In this document: positions 1 through 9,194 of the stretch, piece by piece
How positions within the stretch are numbered: position 1 is the first letter of the stretch
Layout of the letters: every line of letters starts with the position of its first letter
Assembly: GCA_002418835.1 (NCBI GenBank)
Contig: DIEX01000027.1
Coordinates: 45,751-109,750, forward strand
Direction: 5' to 3'
Length of the DNA stretch: 64,000 bases
Source of the DNA: Spirochaetia bacterium UBA5763
GTDB taxonomy: Bacteria; Spirochaetota; UBA4802; UBA5550
Position numbers and translations under genes: made by a program
Notes under the pieces: model-generated
Seen by the model: the letters and a program-made list of their open reading frames with translations, nothing else
Told to the model about the DNA's origin: nothing
Database searches by the model: none

Positions 1-96
1 TTGCAGAAGAATAGACGGGGGTACTGAGTATCTGAACTGATAGTAAAAAAAGTATAAAAAAAAATATCTTTTTCAATGCTGCGGTTCCCCATAAAT

Positions 97-125
97 CCGG
101 GTTATGCATAAAATACAAAACCCGG
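97..125 (-). terminator. Possible terminator of the sec operon
   Basis: A 7-bp perfect stem (CCGGGTT / AACCCGG) with a 15-nt AT-rich loop lies just beyond the secF stop codon. There is only a weak T-rich stretch after it, so it may be a stabilising hairpin and not a true terminator. The first 30 bases of the window end one open frame on the plus strand, but too little is visible to call a gene. Confidence 0.4.
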
Positions 126-136
126 CATGCAGGATA

Positions 137-1033
137 TTATTTTGTTCTCCACTTCTCCCACCACATTACAACAGGTGATGCTATGAATATAGAAGAATAT
201 GTTCCGATGACAAGCCCGAAAAGGAGCACAGAGGCAAAATTGTGAAGAACCTCTCCTCCGAGAAAAAAAAGAGAAAGTACAGAAAACATCGTGGTAAATG
301 CTGTAATCATTGTCCTTGTAAGAGTTTGTGTAACCGCCTTATTAATGACCTCACTGAATAGCTGTTTTCCTCTGACCTCATTGGTCTCCCGGATCCTGTC
401 GAATACAACGATTGTATCATTAACCGAATAACCGTAAAGTGTTAGGAGAGCCGCAATTACAGGTATGTCAATTTCAATCCCCACAGCCCCGCAGAAAGCT
501 ACTGAGAGGATTATATCATGTAAAAGAGCAGCCATTGCTCCTACGGAGTATTTAAACTCAAAGCGGAAAGCGAGATAAAGCGTCATCATTACAACAGCCA
601 TAATGGCAAGTTTAAATGCGGACTTTCTCAGATAATCACCTATCGCAGGCCCGACGCTCTCTTCACTTTCAAAAGAGATATTACTGAATTTCTCAGTAAT
701 CTTTAACTTCATCATATCAAATTTGGCTGAAGTTGTACTCCCCGCCACTGACTCAGCTGAGCTGAGAAGTTTCGTGGAGATCATATACTCATTCTTGTCA
801 TTTTCACCGATCTGCTGTACTACCGGGTTAAATTCTGCAAGGGCCTGGCGGATTGTGCCTTCATTAACAGATTTGTCCTCAAATTTGACAATTACCTTGT
901 ATCCGCCGACAAAATCTATACCGTAGTTCAGCCCGCCTTGAAAAACAGATATGACAACGAAACTAACCATCAGAGCGAATGACAGACCAAGTGCTATAAA
1001 TCTATATTTAAGAAAATCAATAGTCTTTTCCAA
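137..1033 (-). CDS. secF: Protein translocase subunit SecF
   Basis: SecF works with SecD as a proton-driven membrane factor that helps pull exported proteins out of the SecYEG channel. The 298-residue product has an N-terminal membrane helix (about residues 10-30), the conserved GIDFVGG motif after it, a periplasmic domain, then five further helices containing SVNDTIVVFDRIRE. I place the start at a TTG codon (1033): a TAAGGAG ribosome-binding site lies 6 nt upstream and overlaps the secD stop codon. A longer ATG start at 1090 would add 19 residues encoded inside secD and has no such site. It is the last gene of the yajC-unknown-secD-secF operon and is translationally coupled to secD. The family assignment is secure; only the start is a choice. 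Confidence 0.95.
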   Translation of the reverse strand: MEKTIDFLKYRFIALGLSFALMVSFVVISVFQGGLNYGIDFVGGYKVIVKFEDKSVNEGTIRQALAEFNPVVQQIGENDKNEYMISTKLLSSAESVAGSTTSAKFDMMKLKITEKFSNISFESEESVGPAIGDYLRKSAFKLAIMAVVMMTLYLAFRFEFKYSVGAMAALLHDIILSVAFCGAVGIEIDIPVIAALLTLYGYSVNDTIVVFDRIRETNEVRGKQLFSEVINKAVTQTLTRTMITAFTTMFSVLSLFFLGGEVLHNFASVLLFGLVIGTYSSIFIASPVVMWWEKWRTK

Positions 1034-1043
1034 AATCAACTCC

Positions 1044-2699
1044 TTATATGTGCAGTTTTTTAATCTTTTTATTAAGGGATATAATTTCATAAGTAAATCT
1101 GGTTACGTAGAGTGCAACAAACATACTTGCCAGTATACCTATAAACAATGTAACTGCGAAACCCTTAATCGGTCCTGTACCGAACTGAAACAGGATAAAT
1201 GCTGCAAGAAGCGTTGTAAGGTTTGAATCAAAAATGGTCCAGAAAGCGCGATCAAAACCGGCGACTATTGCCATCCTTACAGACTTCCCTTTTTTGATCT
1301 CTTCTTTAATCCTTTCGTAAATAATAACATTGGCGTCAACCGCCATACCCATTGTAAGGAGGAAACCCGCAATACCGGGGAGAGTCAGTGTAAACCCGAG
1401 AAGGGATAGTATAGCGAGCATAAAGATCATATTAAGCATAAGCCCTATGTCAGCTATAACTCCTGCGACTTTATAGTATAAAATCATAAAAATCATAATC
1501 ACGACAATACCTACTGCAAAAGCCTTTATACCTGCTTCAATAGAATCCTGTCCCAGAGTGGGGCCCACTGTTCTCTCTTCAATAATCTTAAGATCAACAG
1601 GGAGCGCACCCTCTTTAATAATCCTTGCAAGAGTCATGGCTTCCTCATAAGCAAAACCGCCGCTTATATTTCCGCTCCCTGAACCTATAGTTTCTTTAAT
1701 GTTCGGAGCATTTCTTACTTTGTTATCAAGTATTATAGCCAGCTTCCTGCCATGGTTCTTTTCGGATGTAGCCTCTGCAAATTTCACAGCTCCATCGGCG
1801 GTCGTTTTAAAAACAACAACAACCTGGCCATATTCATCTCTGTCAACAGTGGCTTCCTGAATATCTGTCCCCATAAGTGAAACCTGTTTTTCGAGAACTA
1901 TAGGGTAATCGGGAAGGATAGCCCCTGTATCCTTATCGCGTTTATAGAAAAAGAGAGTTTCAAGGTTAGCCGGAAGAGCAATGGACTTCGATATTTCATC
2001 AATTATCAGTTTTAAATCATCATAATTTTCCGGGAGCTGCTTATCTTTATAATTCTGTACAATCCAGGATGCTGCCATCGCACTGTATTTATCATCCACA
2101 AGCCTGTACTCAAGGCTTCCTGTGGTACCAATAGCTTTTTTTACACCGGAAGGGTCTTTAACTCCCGGGAGCTGTATCTCTATCGCTTCATTGCCTCTCG
2201 GCCTGATAGATGGTTCAGAAACACCGAATTTATCTATTCTGTTTCTCAGCAGTTCAAGAGCCTGCAGCGAGATTTCATTCTTGTCTTTTTCGGTGAGTTC
2301 CCGCCCGATTTTATTCTGTATACCTTCAAAGTTTGCCTGAAGTACAAGGTGCATACCCCCCTGAAGGTCAAGGCCGAGATTTATTTTCTTGGCAAGAAAT
2401 GTAGTTTCCACCCAGTGTTTCAGAAGTTTTGCATCAGAAACACCTTTGTAGATTCTCACTTCATTCATAATTGCATCAGTAATATTTCTTCCTGAAACAA
2501 CCAGAGTCTGTTCACTCAGATTTAATTCATATCCGCCTGAAGAAAATCTCTTTTTTACAGCTTCAATCTCTTCCGCTGTAGAATTAGCGGAAAATTTAAT
2601 CTCCATCTTCTTTGTTCCCACAGTAGGAAGAATAAGTAGAGATGAAAAAACAATTAAAAATAAAATAAAGAAAAGCTTATATATCATTCCTCTGGACAT
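1044..2699 (-). CDS. secD: Protein translocase subunit SecD
   Basis: SecD is the larger partner of SecF and couples the proton gradient to late steps of Sec-dependent export across the inner membrane. The 551-residue protein has one N-terminal helix (residues 8-27), the family motif LGLDLQGGMHLVLQ at 108-121, a large periplasmic P1 domain, VGPTLGQDSIEAG before the second helix, and the helix motif MAVDANVIIYERIKEE near residue 455. A GGGGA ribosome-binding site precedes the ATG. The gene follows the unknown membrane protein by 18 nt and runs into secF. Length and domain order are normal for a stand-alone SecD. Confidence 0.97.
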   Translation of the reverse strand: MSRGMIYKLFFILFLIVFSSLLILPTVGTKKMEIKFSANSTAEEIEAVKKRFSSGGYELNLSEQTLVVSGRNITDAIMNEVRIYKGVSDAKLLKHWVETTFLAKKINLGLDLQGGMHLVLQANFEGIQNKIGRELTEKDKNEISLQALELLRNRIDKFGVSEPSIRPRGNEAIEIQLPGVKDPSGVKKAIGTTGSLEYRLVDDKYSAMAASWIVQNYKDKQLPENYDDLKLIIDEISKSIALPANLETLFFYKRDKDTGAILPDYPIVLEKQVSLMGTDIQEATVDRDEYGQVVVVFKTTADGAVKFAEATSEKNHGRKLAIILDNKVRNAPNIKETIGSGSGNISGGFAYEEAMTLARIIKEGALPVDLKIIEERTVGPTLGQDSIEAGIKAFAVGIVVIMIFMILYYKVAGVIADIGLMLNMIFMLAILSLLGFTLTLPGIAGFLLTMGMAVDANVIIYERIKEEIKKGKSVRMAIVAGFDRAFWTIFDSNLTTLLAAFILFQFGTGPIKGFAVTLFIGILASMFVALYVTRFTYEIISLNKKIKKLHI

Positions 2700-2717
2700 T
2701 TAGATCCCCTGAATTTC

Positions 2718-3344
2718 TTATTTCCTGTAACTCTTCATCACACTGGTGCTTGAACCTCTTCTTCCGCCCCCCCTGGATCTGAGCCTGTAAAGGATAAAAA
2801 TCCCGAATAAAAGAAGAAGAATCCCCCCTTTGGCAACTATATCAGCAGTGTTTTTGCTTAAACCAAAAAAACCATCCCCTGATGGATTATCCTGATTGTT
2901 TTCATCAGCAGATGCAACACTAATGTCCTGTGCGTTCTGCTCAGCCATGGATGGTGTTCTGTCAGCCAGTTTGATGTCAGGAATCCGCTTATATTTAAAG
3001 TTCCCTTCATTTATAGAAAGCAGATAATCTTCTCCGGAAGTGTTCTCATCAACGGCTGGTACCACTTCATCCCGGATTACCGGTGATGACGTTTTCTTTT
3101 TAACAGTTTTGGCCGGAGTTCCGATCTTTGCAGCATCTTCTGATATCCGTTTAATGCCGGTATTAACTGCATCCGTGCCTGCACCGGTATCATTCCCTGA
3201 AGCAGGAGAATCCCCTGCCCCGGTTTTATTCTGATTTTCGGTTTCGACAGAGCTGACGCTATCCCCTGCTGCATCCTGAGGGAAAACAGGATATACAGCA
3301 AAAGATACGATAAAGACTATAGTCAGTATTTTAATAAACTTCAT
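2718..3344 (-). CDS. Unknown membrane-anchored protein of the sec operon
   Basis: I do not recognise this 208-residue protein. It has an N-terminal signal or anchor (VFIVSFAVYPVFPQDA), a long acidic Ser/Thr/Asp/Asn-rich linker of low complexity, then a single membrane helix near residues 165-188 (GGILLLLFGIFILYRL) and a short strongly basic tail (RSRGGGRRGSSTSVMKSYRK). That predicts an extracytoplasmic flexible arm and a tiny cytoplasmic tail. The ATG at 3344 has AGGTGA upstream; a GTG 12 nt further up has no ribosome-binding site. It lies between yajC and secD, so it is probably co-expressed with the export machinery. The layout loosely recalls FliO-type proteins, but I see no motif that proves it. 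Confidence 0.7.
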   Translation of the reverse strand: MKFIKILTIVFIVSFAVYPVFPQDAAGDSVSSVETENQNKTGAGDSPASGNDTGAGTDAVNTGIKRISEDAAKIGTPAKTVKKKTSSPVIRDEVVPAVDENTSGEDYLLSINEGNFKYKRIPDIKLADRTPSMAEQNAQDISVASADENNQDNPSGDGFFGLSKNTADIVAKGGILLLLFGIFILYRLRSRGGGRRGSSTSVMKSYRK

Positions 3345-3370
3345 GGCAGTTTTCACCTGTATTGTGGTAA

Positions 3371-3670
3371 TCAGGAAACTTTTGCCTGAATGGAACTTCT
3401 GATAAAATCAATATTTGTATTTGATGCAACTTTCAGTGTTACCACATCATCCTTAACAGCGACAATAACACCATGCATCCCTCCGGCAGTTAAGACTTTA
3501 TCCCCTTTCTGGAGATTATTAATCATTGCCTGACGCTGTTTCTCCTTTTTCTGCTGAGGTCTGATCAGTAAAAAATAAAAAATCAGTATCATTAAAAGTA
3601 TTGGTACAAGACTTAGCCACCCGCCTGAACCGGTAGCGCCCTGTCCCTGTGCATAAGCTGCTCCAAACAT
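3371..3670 (-). CDS. yajC: Sec translocon accessory protein YajC
   Basis: YajC is a small single-helix inner-membrane protein that associates with SecDF and the Sec holotranslocon. The 99-residue product has the membrane helix at about 20-37 (LVPILLMILIFYFLLIRP), the diagnostic RPQQKKEKQRQ stretch, and the GDKVLTAGGMHGVIVAV motif in the cytoplasmic domain. It is the first gene of the operon with the unknown protein, secD and secF, the classical arrangement. Confidence 0.95.
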   Translation of the reverse strand: MFGAAYAQGQGATGSGGWLSLVPILLMILIFYFLLIRPQQKKEKQRQAMINNLQKGDKVLTAGGMHGVIVAVKDDVVTLKVASNTNIDFIRSSIQAKVS

Positions 3671-3776
3671 AGTACGTGTCCTTTATTAAATTTCTATTAA
3701 GCCAATATCAATTGAGAATAAATCCTGAACTTATGTCAACTTATTAATTGACTGCCAAAGCTCAAAAGGTGACAAA

Positions 3777-4454
3777 TCAGTCTTTAAGTATAACTACCGG
3801 TGTACCTAATGAAATGAACTTCTCAAGTTCCACAATATCCCTGTTAAACATTCTCATACAGCCGCTTGAACATGGATGCCCTATAGATTCTTCATCGTTA
3901 TTCCCATGAATGGCAATACCGTAACCTATATCAGCCTTTTTCCCGTTTTTTTCAGGGATAATTCCTTTCGAAAGAGCATCATTGTATCTTCTGAGATCTT
4001 CTTCATTGGGGTAGTTAATTCCGAAATATCTCGGCCCGTAGGCATTGTCCCCCAGATCTTCATCAGGTTTACCATATTTATGGTATCCATTTGTTTTTTT
4101 GAAATAATACTCATTCATTTTACTGAGTTTGCGGTAGGATTCAGAACTTCTGTCGGAATCCATACTGAGAATTTCATTTACCTGATAGAAACCTTCCGGG
4201 GTCCTGTTGTCACCTTCATACAGCTTCGGCCCTGTATCACTGCTACTTCCATAACCGATCCTGTATGATTCAATTTTACCCTTTCCGCGCTCATAAACGG
4301 ATAGAGTGAATCTCTTTTTTGAAATCAAAATTACATAATTGCCATTATAATTTCTGAAAGCTTTTTCAGATGCTTTCTCGTCAGTTTTTCCGCATGACAG
4401 AAAGAATCCGGAAACGATAGCAGAAAAGAGAATAAAAGAAAAACATTTCATCAT
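3777..4454 (-). CDS. L,D-transpeptidase-like (YkuD) lipoprotein
   Basis: Proteins with this catalytic domain form 3-3 peptidoglycan cross-links or attach proteins to the wall in the periplasm. The 225-residue product starts with a lipoprotein signal ending FFLSC (Cys21). The YkuD domain begins near residue 45 (VILISKKRFTLSVYE) and ends with the active-site pattern: HGNN at 183-186 and SSGCMRM at 196-202, with Cys199 the expected nucleophile. I chose the first ATG of an ATG-ATG pair because GAGGGAG lies 7 nt upstream; an earlier in-frame start would run back into the previous gene. It sits 16 nt downstream of the OmpH-like gene in the bamA cluster. A long insert (residues 95-150) with many Tyr and Lys separates the two halves. 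Substrate is not known. Confidence 0.88.
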   Translation of the reverse strand: MMKCFSFILFSAIVSGFFLSCGKTDEKASEKAFRNYNGNYVILISKKRFTLSVYERGKGKIESYRIGYGSSSDTGPKLYEGDNRTPEGFYQVNEILSMDSDRSSESYRKLSKMNEYYFKKTNGYHKYGKPDEDLGDNAYGPRYFGINYPNEEDLRRYNDALSKGIIPEKNGKKADIGYGIAIHGNNDEESIGHPCSSGCMRMFNRDIVELEKFISLGTPVVILKD

Positions 4455-4470
4455 CAGGCAGCTCCCTCTT

Positions 4471-4839
4471 TTATTTAGCATCCGGAGATGAAATATCAGC
4501 AAGCTTTTTATACTCCCTGATCACATCATCAGTTATGTCATATGAAGATCTGGAATACAATACAGCATCGCCGGTATTCAGGATAAAATCCGCATTATGC
4601 CTTCGGGCAACATTTGAAATTGCAGTTTTTATTTTACCCAGAAGTCTGCTCTTATTCACATCATCCTGCCTGGTTTCCCCCTCTTTGGGCGCTCCCCCTC
4701 CGTCATGCTTAACAGCAAAAGCGTAAACTCTCGGCAGGTCAACATACCTGATTACATACGCATCAGTACTACCCGTTCTGAAGGAAGAACATGAGCAAAG
4801 AAACAGCAGAACGAGAGAAAGAGATGATAGTCTCTTCAT
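4471..4839 (-). CDS. Reduced OmpH/Skp-like lipoprotein
   Basis: OmpH/Skp proteins are periplasmic chaperones that hold unfolded barrel proteins for BamA. This 122-residue product has a lipoprotein signal (LLFLCSC) and a C-terminal stretch, ADFILNTGDAVLYSRSSYDI followed by TDDVIREYKKL, that matches the end of OmpH proteins. The long alpha-helical arms of a normal Skp (about 160 residues) are absent: only about 60 residues separate the N-terminal strand from the C-terminal one. The ATG shares its A with the bamA TGA, so translation is coupled; a TTG one codon earlier is the alternative start. Position right after bamA supports the assignment, but with the arms missing it may not be a chaperone. 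Confidence 0.7.
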   Translation of the reverse strand: MKRLSSLSLVLLFLCSCSSFRTGSTDAYVIRYVDLPRVYAFAVKHDGGGAPKEGETRQDDVNKSRLLGKIKTAISNVARRHNADFILNTGDAVLYSRSSYDITDDVIREYKKLADISSPDAK

Positions 4840-7400
4840 CAATATCTTATATCCCCGATAGAGAACTGGAAATTATAGCCGCTGATAGTTTTAAAACCAT
4901 CATCATAAATCATCTTTTTCCCGAACCAGAACCTTAGAGGCATCATCGGCACCTGTATTTTTATACCAAAGCCATACGAATATATAAAATACGGAAGCAG
5001 ATCCCCGTCAGTAATCTGGTCAATTCTCCTGAGTTTACCACTGGCGAGATCCTCAGAAACATATTCCTGGTATTTTTCATTAGTGAGAAGTTTCTCCCAG
5101 TAACTGTCAGTCCAGAGGGACCCGGCATCGAAAAAAGCCGTGACCCATAACATCTGGGGATGTATCGGTATTCTATATTCAGCCCCGTACAGTATCCTGT
5201 GATAAAGCCCCACATATCTCCATGAATCCGGAAGAAATGGATCCTGGTATTCCCACCCGCGTACTGTTTCAGGCCCGCCGATATCAAGCCTGTCATCCGA
5301 TTCAAGCCATTCATTGTCATCATTAGACTGGTTCTTTTCAACCCAGGATTTCATCATCGGAGGGAGCAGGAAATCCGCACTACCCCTCAGTTCAATTACC
5401 GTAGGGTGGGACTTCAGGAACGGTATATGAAACGGCGAATAATAGACATACATTTCAGGTGAAAACTGCATATAGTGGTCCTGGCCTCGCAGCAAGCCAC
5501 CTCCGACTATAGCGTGAGAAAAACCTACACGCCACCCGCGAGTTGGATTCATGTAGTTATCCTTTGAATCCCTGTATAGATAAAACTTCAGACTCCGTTT
5601 CTGCTGCTGCCCTTCATCTACAGCAAGCATAACCTCATCAGGGCTGTTTCCCGACGGATCAAGATAAGACTTGAATGTATGAGTCCAGGTTGACCCGAGA
5701 ACCCAGTAGTACCAGAACCTGTAGCTCAACCCTAAAGAGTATCCTATACCCTGCTTACGGTATTTGGACTCCTCATCTGAATCAGGAAAAATCGAATTGT
5801 CTTCATACTGGTAAATATAATAAAAAATAGAACTGTTGAATGCTACGGGGTAGTCTAAAAGCCATCTTTCCTGAAAGCTGAGAGTTACAGAGGACTTCTG
5901 CGGGCCGTACTCAAACTTGACACCCACTGTCTGGCCATTGCCCATGAAGTTATTCTCTTTGATATCGGCAAAGATAGAAAATCCCGATGTGGAACCATAA
6001 CCGCCTCCAAGTGAAATTGTACCTGTGGGCTGCTCTTCAACATCAACAATCAGGTTCATATAACCGTCCTTTGTTCCGGGACGGACATCAAAGTCCACCT
6101 GTTTAAAGTACCCCAGGTTATAAACCTTTTCACGGGATACCTGCATTTTTTCAGAATCGAAAAGTTCACCTTCCTTTATTACCAGTTCGCGGCGTATTAC
6201 TTTATCTTTAGTTTTTTTATTCCCTTTTATTATTACCTGCTCAATGTAGGCTTTTTTCCCTTCACTTATCATGAAATCTATTTTCACGAATTTTCTTTTC
6301 TCTTTTTTACCTTTTACTTCAACTTCCCTTTCTGTTACAGTCCTTTGCGGAACAACCCTCGCAAAAATATAACCCTTTGAAGCATAAAGAAAACTTATCG
6401 ACTGACGGTCATTCTGAAACTTTGTATTATCAAAAAGTTCGCCCTTCTCTTTCAGTTGAAAAGACTTCTTCAGATTATCAATCTCTTTCTGGGAAAGAAC
6501 ATTGCTTTTACCCTCTTCAAAGTTTACAGTGTATTCACCATCGAAATAATATCTGTCACCCTCACTGAGCTTTAAAACAATATATATTCCGCGTTCATCC
6601 ATTTTAACAGGATCAACCCATTCATATTCGACTTTTTCATCAACAATCTGGGCATCAATATAGCCCTCCTGCTGATAATAACCTACGAGTTTACGCTTAT
6701 CCTCTTCATAAACCTCTCTCTTAAAAGCACCGTCACTGAAGAGTGAATCCTCTTTTGTTTCAAGGAGTGCAAAAAGCTCTTTTGTATATATTTTTGTTGC
6801 GCCGAGGATTGCAAATTTCCTGACTTTAATCTCCTCGCCTTCATCAATTATTATCTGCACAATAACACTGTTTTTATCTTCGCCGTCTTTTACCTTATAC
6901 GATATGAAGGCATTAAAGTATCCTTCCTTGTTATACTTCTCTTTTATCTGCTTTATGCTTGCTTCAACAAGATCCTTCCTGTATACTTCACCCTCTTTAA
7001 TCTGCATTGCCTCAAGGAGATCTGTCTCAATAAGCTCGTCGTATCCCTTGAATATCAGCTTTTCCACCACCGGGCGTTCTTCAACAATTACTCTAACCTT
7101 AACCCCGTCACCATCTTCATCGATCTCTACTTTAACATTTTCAAAAAAACCTAGAGCGAATATCTGCTTGATATCCTCACGGACTTCGGCAGATTTAAGG
7201 GGATACCCCACAGTGGTGAGCATAACTTCATGGACATCATCTTCGTCAAAGTTGTGGAGCCCTTCAATCTCAATCTTTTTAACAATCAGGTTTTCATATT
7301 TTGACGGCTGGGAGGAGAGGTAATTATACGCTGATATCATGAATAACAGCGCAAAGACAGCACCTGCTGCTCCGTAAAAAAATCTTCTTTTTATCTGCAT
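4839..7400 (-). CDS. bamA: Outer membrane protein assembly factor BamA
   Basis: BamA inserts beta-barrel proteins into the outer membrane. The 853-residue protein has an N-terminal signal/anchor (AAGAVFALLFMISAY), then a run of POTRA domains from about residue 40 (VKKIEIEGLHNFDEDDV) to about 455, and a C-terminal 16-strand barrel. The barrel contains VRGWEYQDP, the VRGF/Y-type motif of the L6 loop, and closes with aromatic-rich strands ending FQFSIGDIRY. Length is usual for the family. The POTRA linker around residues 355-380 is very lysine-rich (VEVKGKKEKRKFVKIDF). The downstream OmpH-like gene overlaps its stop codon. Confidence 0.96.
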   Translation of the reverse strand: MQIKRRFFYGAAGAVFALLFMISAYNYLSSQPSKYENLIVKKIEIEGLHNFDEDDVHEVMLTTVGYPLKSAEVREDIKQIFALGFFENVKVEIDEDGDGVKVRVIVEERPVVEKLIFKGYDELIETDLLEAMQIKEGEVYRKDLVEASIKQIKEKYNKEGYFNAFISYKVKDGEDKNSVIVQIIIDEGEEIKVRKFAILGATKIYTKELFALLETKEDSLFSDGAFKREVYEEDKRKLVGYYQQEGYIDAQIVDEKVEYEWVDPVKMDERGIYIVLKLSEGDRYYFDGEYTVNFEEGKSNVLSQKEIDNLKKSFQLKEKGELFDNTKFQNDRQSISFLYASKGYIFARVVPQRTVTEREVEVKGKKEKRKFVKIDFMISEGKKAYIEQVIIKGNKKTKDKVIRRELVIKEGELFDSEKMQVSREKVYNLGYFKQVDFDVRPGTKDGYMNLIVDVEEQPTGTISLGGGYGSTSGFSIFADIKENNFMGNGQTVGVKFEYGPQKSSVTLSFQERWLLDYPVAFNSSIFYYIYQYEDNSIFPDSDEESKYRKQGIGYSLGLSYRFWYYWVLGSTWTHTFKSYLDPSGNSPDEVMLAVDEGQQQKRSLKFYLYRDSKDNYMNPTRGWRVGFSHAIVGGGLLRGQDHYMQFSPEMYVYYSPFHIPFLKSHPTVIELRGSADFLLPPMMKSWVEKNQSNDDNEWLESDDRLDIGGPETVRGWEYQDPFLPDSWRYVGLYHRILYGAEYRIPIHPQMLWVTAFFDAGSLWTDSYWEKLLTNEKYQEYVSEDLASGKLRRIDQITDGDLLPYFIYSYGFGIKIQVPMMPLRFWFGKKMIYDDGFKTISGYNFQFSIGDIRY

Positions 7401-7621
7401 TATTATATCGCTATTCCGGTTTATTGTATCTGCTAATTTTGAGCCTGAAGGTCAATTGTACCCTTTATATATTATATTCAGGTATGTCAAGAAAAATGAA
7501 TGCAAGAATTAATGCTAAAGATTTTGAAAACTATCCCGGGGTTTATGTTACTAAAAAATACAATATATTAAATAAACGTCTAAAACCGGAGTAATTCACT
7601 CTTCAGATGATATACTACATG

Positions 7622-9106
7622 CTAAATTGTTATTCTCAAGCCGGTAAAATACTGCACCCCCGGTTCCGGGTAACCATCCCTTAAAAAATACTCTTCATTA
7701 TAAATATTATTAATTCTTGAATAGATATAAAATGTTTTATAAAGCTTTATATGCAGTTCAAGGTTTCCCACTACAAATGAATTCAGCTTCTTATCTGATT
7801 CAGGATCAACATATACATCCCCATTGAAAGAGTTCTCCCAGTTAATCTCGAACAACGGGCCCGTATATGCGAGATTGACAGCAAAAACATTTTCAGGCCT
7901 ATATGTAATATTTGTATCCCTGAACCTGCGTCCCGGCATATAGTTGAAATAGTCATAAATTGTTGCAAAATCGAACCTGTGATCCATTACATATAAAGAT
8001 GCGGAAAACTCGCCCCTGGCATTTACAAAAGAGGCCTCAATAGGATTTATTGTTAAAACATCCTCATCATTAGAGGTGTAATTGTAAAAATTATTACTTC
8101 TCTCGTATATCCCTTTAAATCTGAATTTTAAATTTTCGATTCCCACAGTGCTCTGCTCACCCCTTTCGAAATTAAGGAGAAGCTCACTCTTCAATTCCGA
8201 ATGATTTACTGTGGCAGATGGAACTTCATAGGGAACTGAAATATACTTTTTAGAGTAAATATCATTGGCCGGATCATAAGGAACAAGTTTGTATTCATGA
8301 AGCAGTTCGATGGCAACGTACTTTATATTGATTGAAGAGATATTCCCTTTAAAATAATAGTAATCTGTTCCATCATTATGCCATGATACTACCGGAGAAA
8401 GAGTAAGCATGGTATATTCAGTTATTTTAAAACTCCCGAACAGCTCACCCGAAGCATAGCTGTCATCTTCATATTCAACCGGATAATTATTTTTTATCCC
8501 CTCAAGCCTGAACCCCGCCTTGTTCGAAGCAGACCAGACATACTCCAGACCGATCACACCACGAGATGAGTAGAAAGTATCGTCAACCTCCTCGATAGCG
8601 GCCTGCGCTTCATTTTTTTCCAGTTTATGATCATACCTTGAGGTGCTTAAATCGATCTCCCATCTTGCAGGTGCAGGCTTAAACTCATTCTTTATCCTGA
8701 ATTTTATATGATCCTTATTCTCCCTGCCGTAATACTCATTTTCAAACATTCCGTAAGTACTGTTTGAAATCTCAAATTCAGGTATCATCTTCCAGTAATC
8801 GGTAAGAGTAACTTCACCGTTAAAGCCGGTATCATTACTTATAAAACTGGAATTATCATATTCGTCAAAATCATTAGTATAAACTATACCGGAATTAAGC
8901 TGATACGCAAAATTAGCCAGTCCCTGGGTCATAAGTATGGAATACATGGAATCACCATTCAGGCCGGCAAGCATCCTTCCGTCGAAGTTAATTGAAGATG
9001 ATGTATTATTATTTGATGCAGCGTCTGAACCGCTTGTGTTCTGAGCGTTTGCAGCGGCACTGAAAAATAATAATATCATAGCCAGAGATAAACTGATTTT
9101 TCTCAT
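7622..9106 (-). CDS. Outer membrane beta-barrel resembling a plugless TonB receptor
   Basis: The 494-residue product has a clear signal peptide (LSLAMILLFFSAAANAQ) followed by a Ser/Asn-rich stretch and alternating amphipathic strands rich in Tyr, Phe and Asn. The C-terminal part (LYKTFYIYSRINNIYNEEY and the final TGLRITI) matches the last strands of TonB-dependent receptors. There is no TonB box or plug domain ahead of it, and it is about 150 residues too short for a full receptor. It could be a barrel-only porin derived from this family. Its substrate cannot be read from the sequence. It is alone, 88 nt downstream of metK and 221 nt upstream of bamA. Confidence 0.7.
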   Translation of the reverse strand: MRKISLSLAMILLFFSAAANAQNTSGSDAASNNNTSSSINFDGRMLAGLNGDSMYSILMTQGLANFAYQLNSGIVYTNDFDEYDNSSFISNDTGFNGEVTLTDYWKMIPEFEISNSTYGMFENEYYGRENKDHIKFRIKNEFKPAPARWEIDLSTSRYDHKLEKNEAQAAIEEVDDTFYSSRGVIGLEYVWSASNKAGFRLEGIKNNYPVEYEDDSYASGELFGSFKITEYTMLTLSPVVSWHNDGTDYYYFKGNISSINIKYVAIELLHEYKLVPYDPANDIYSKKYISVPYEVPSATVNHSELKSELLLNFERGEQSTVGIENLKFRFKGIYERSNNFYNYTSNDEDVLTINPIEASFVNARGEFSASLYVMDHRFDFATIYDYFNYMPGRRFRDTNITYRPENVFAVNLAYTGPLFEINWENSFNGDVYVDPESDKKLNSFVVGNLELHIKLYKTFYIYSRINNIYNEEYFLRDGYPEPGVQYFTGLRITI

Positions 9107-9194
9107 ATAACCTGCTTAAAAAACAGCGGAGCCTTTTTACATGCCCCGCCGGTTCTCCAAAATGTTAATTACTGAACATTATAATAATTAAAGT

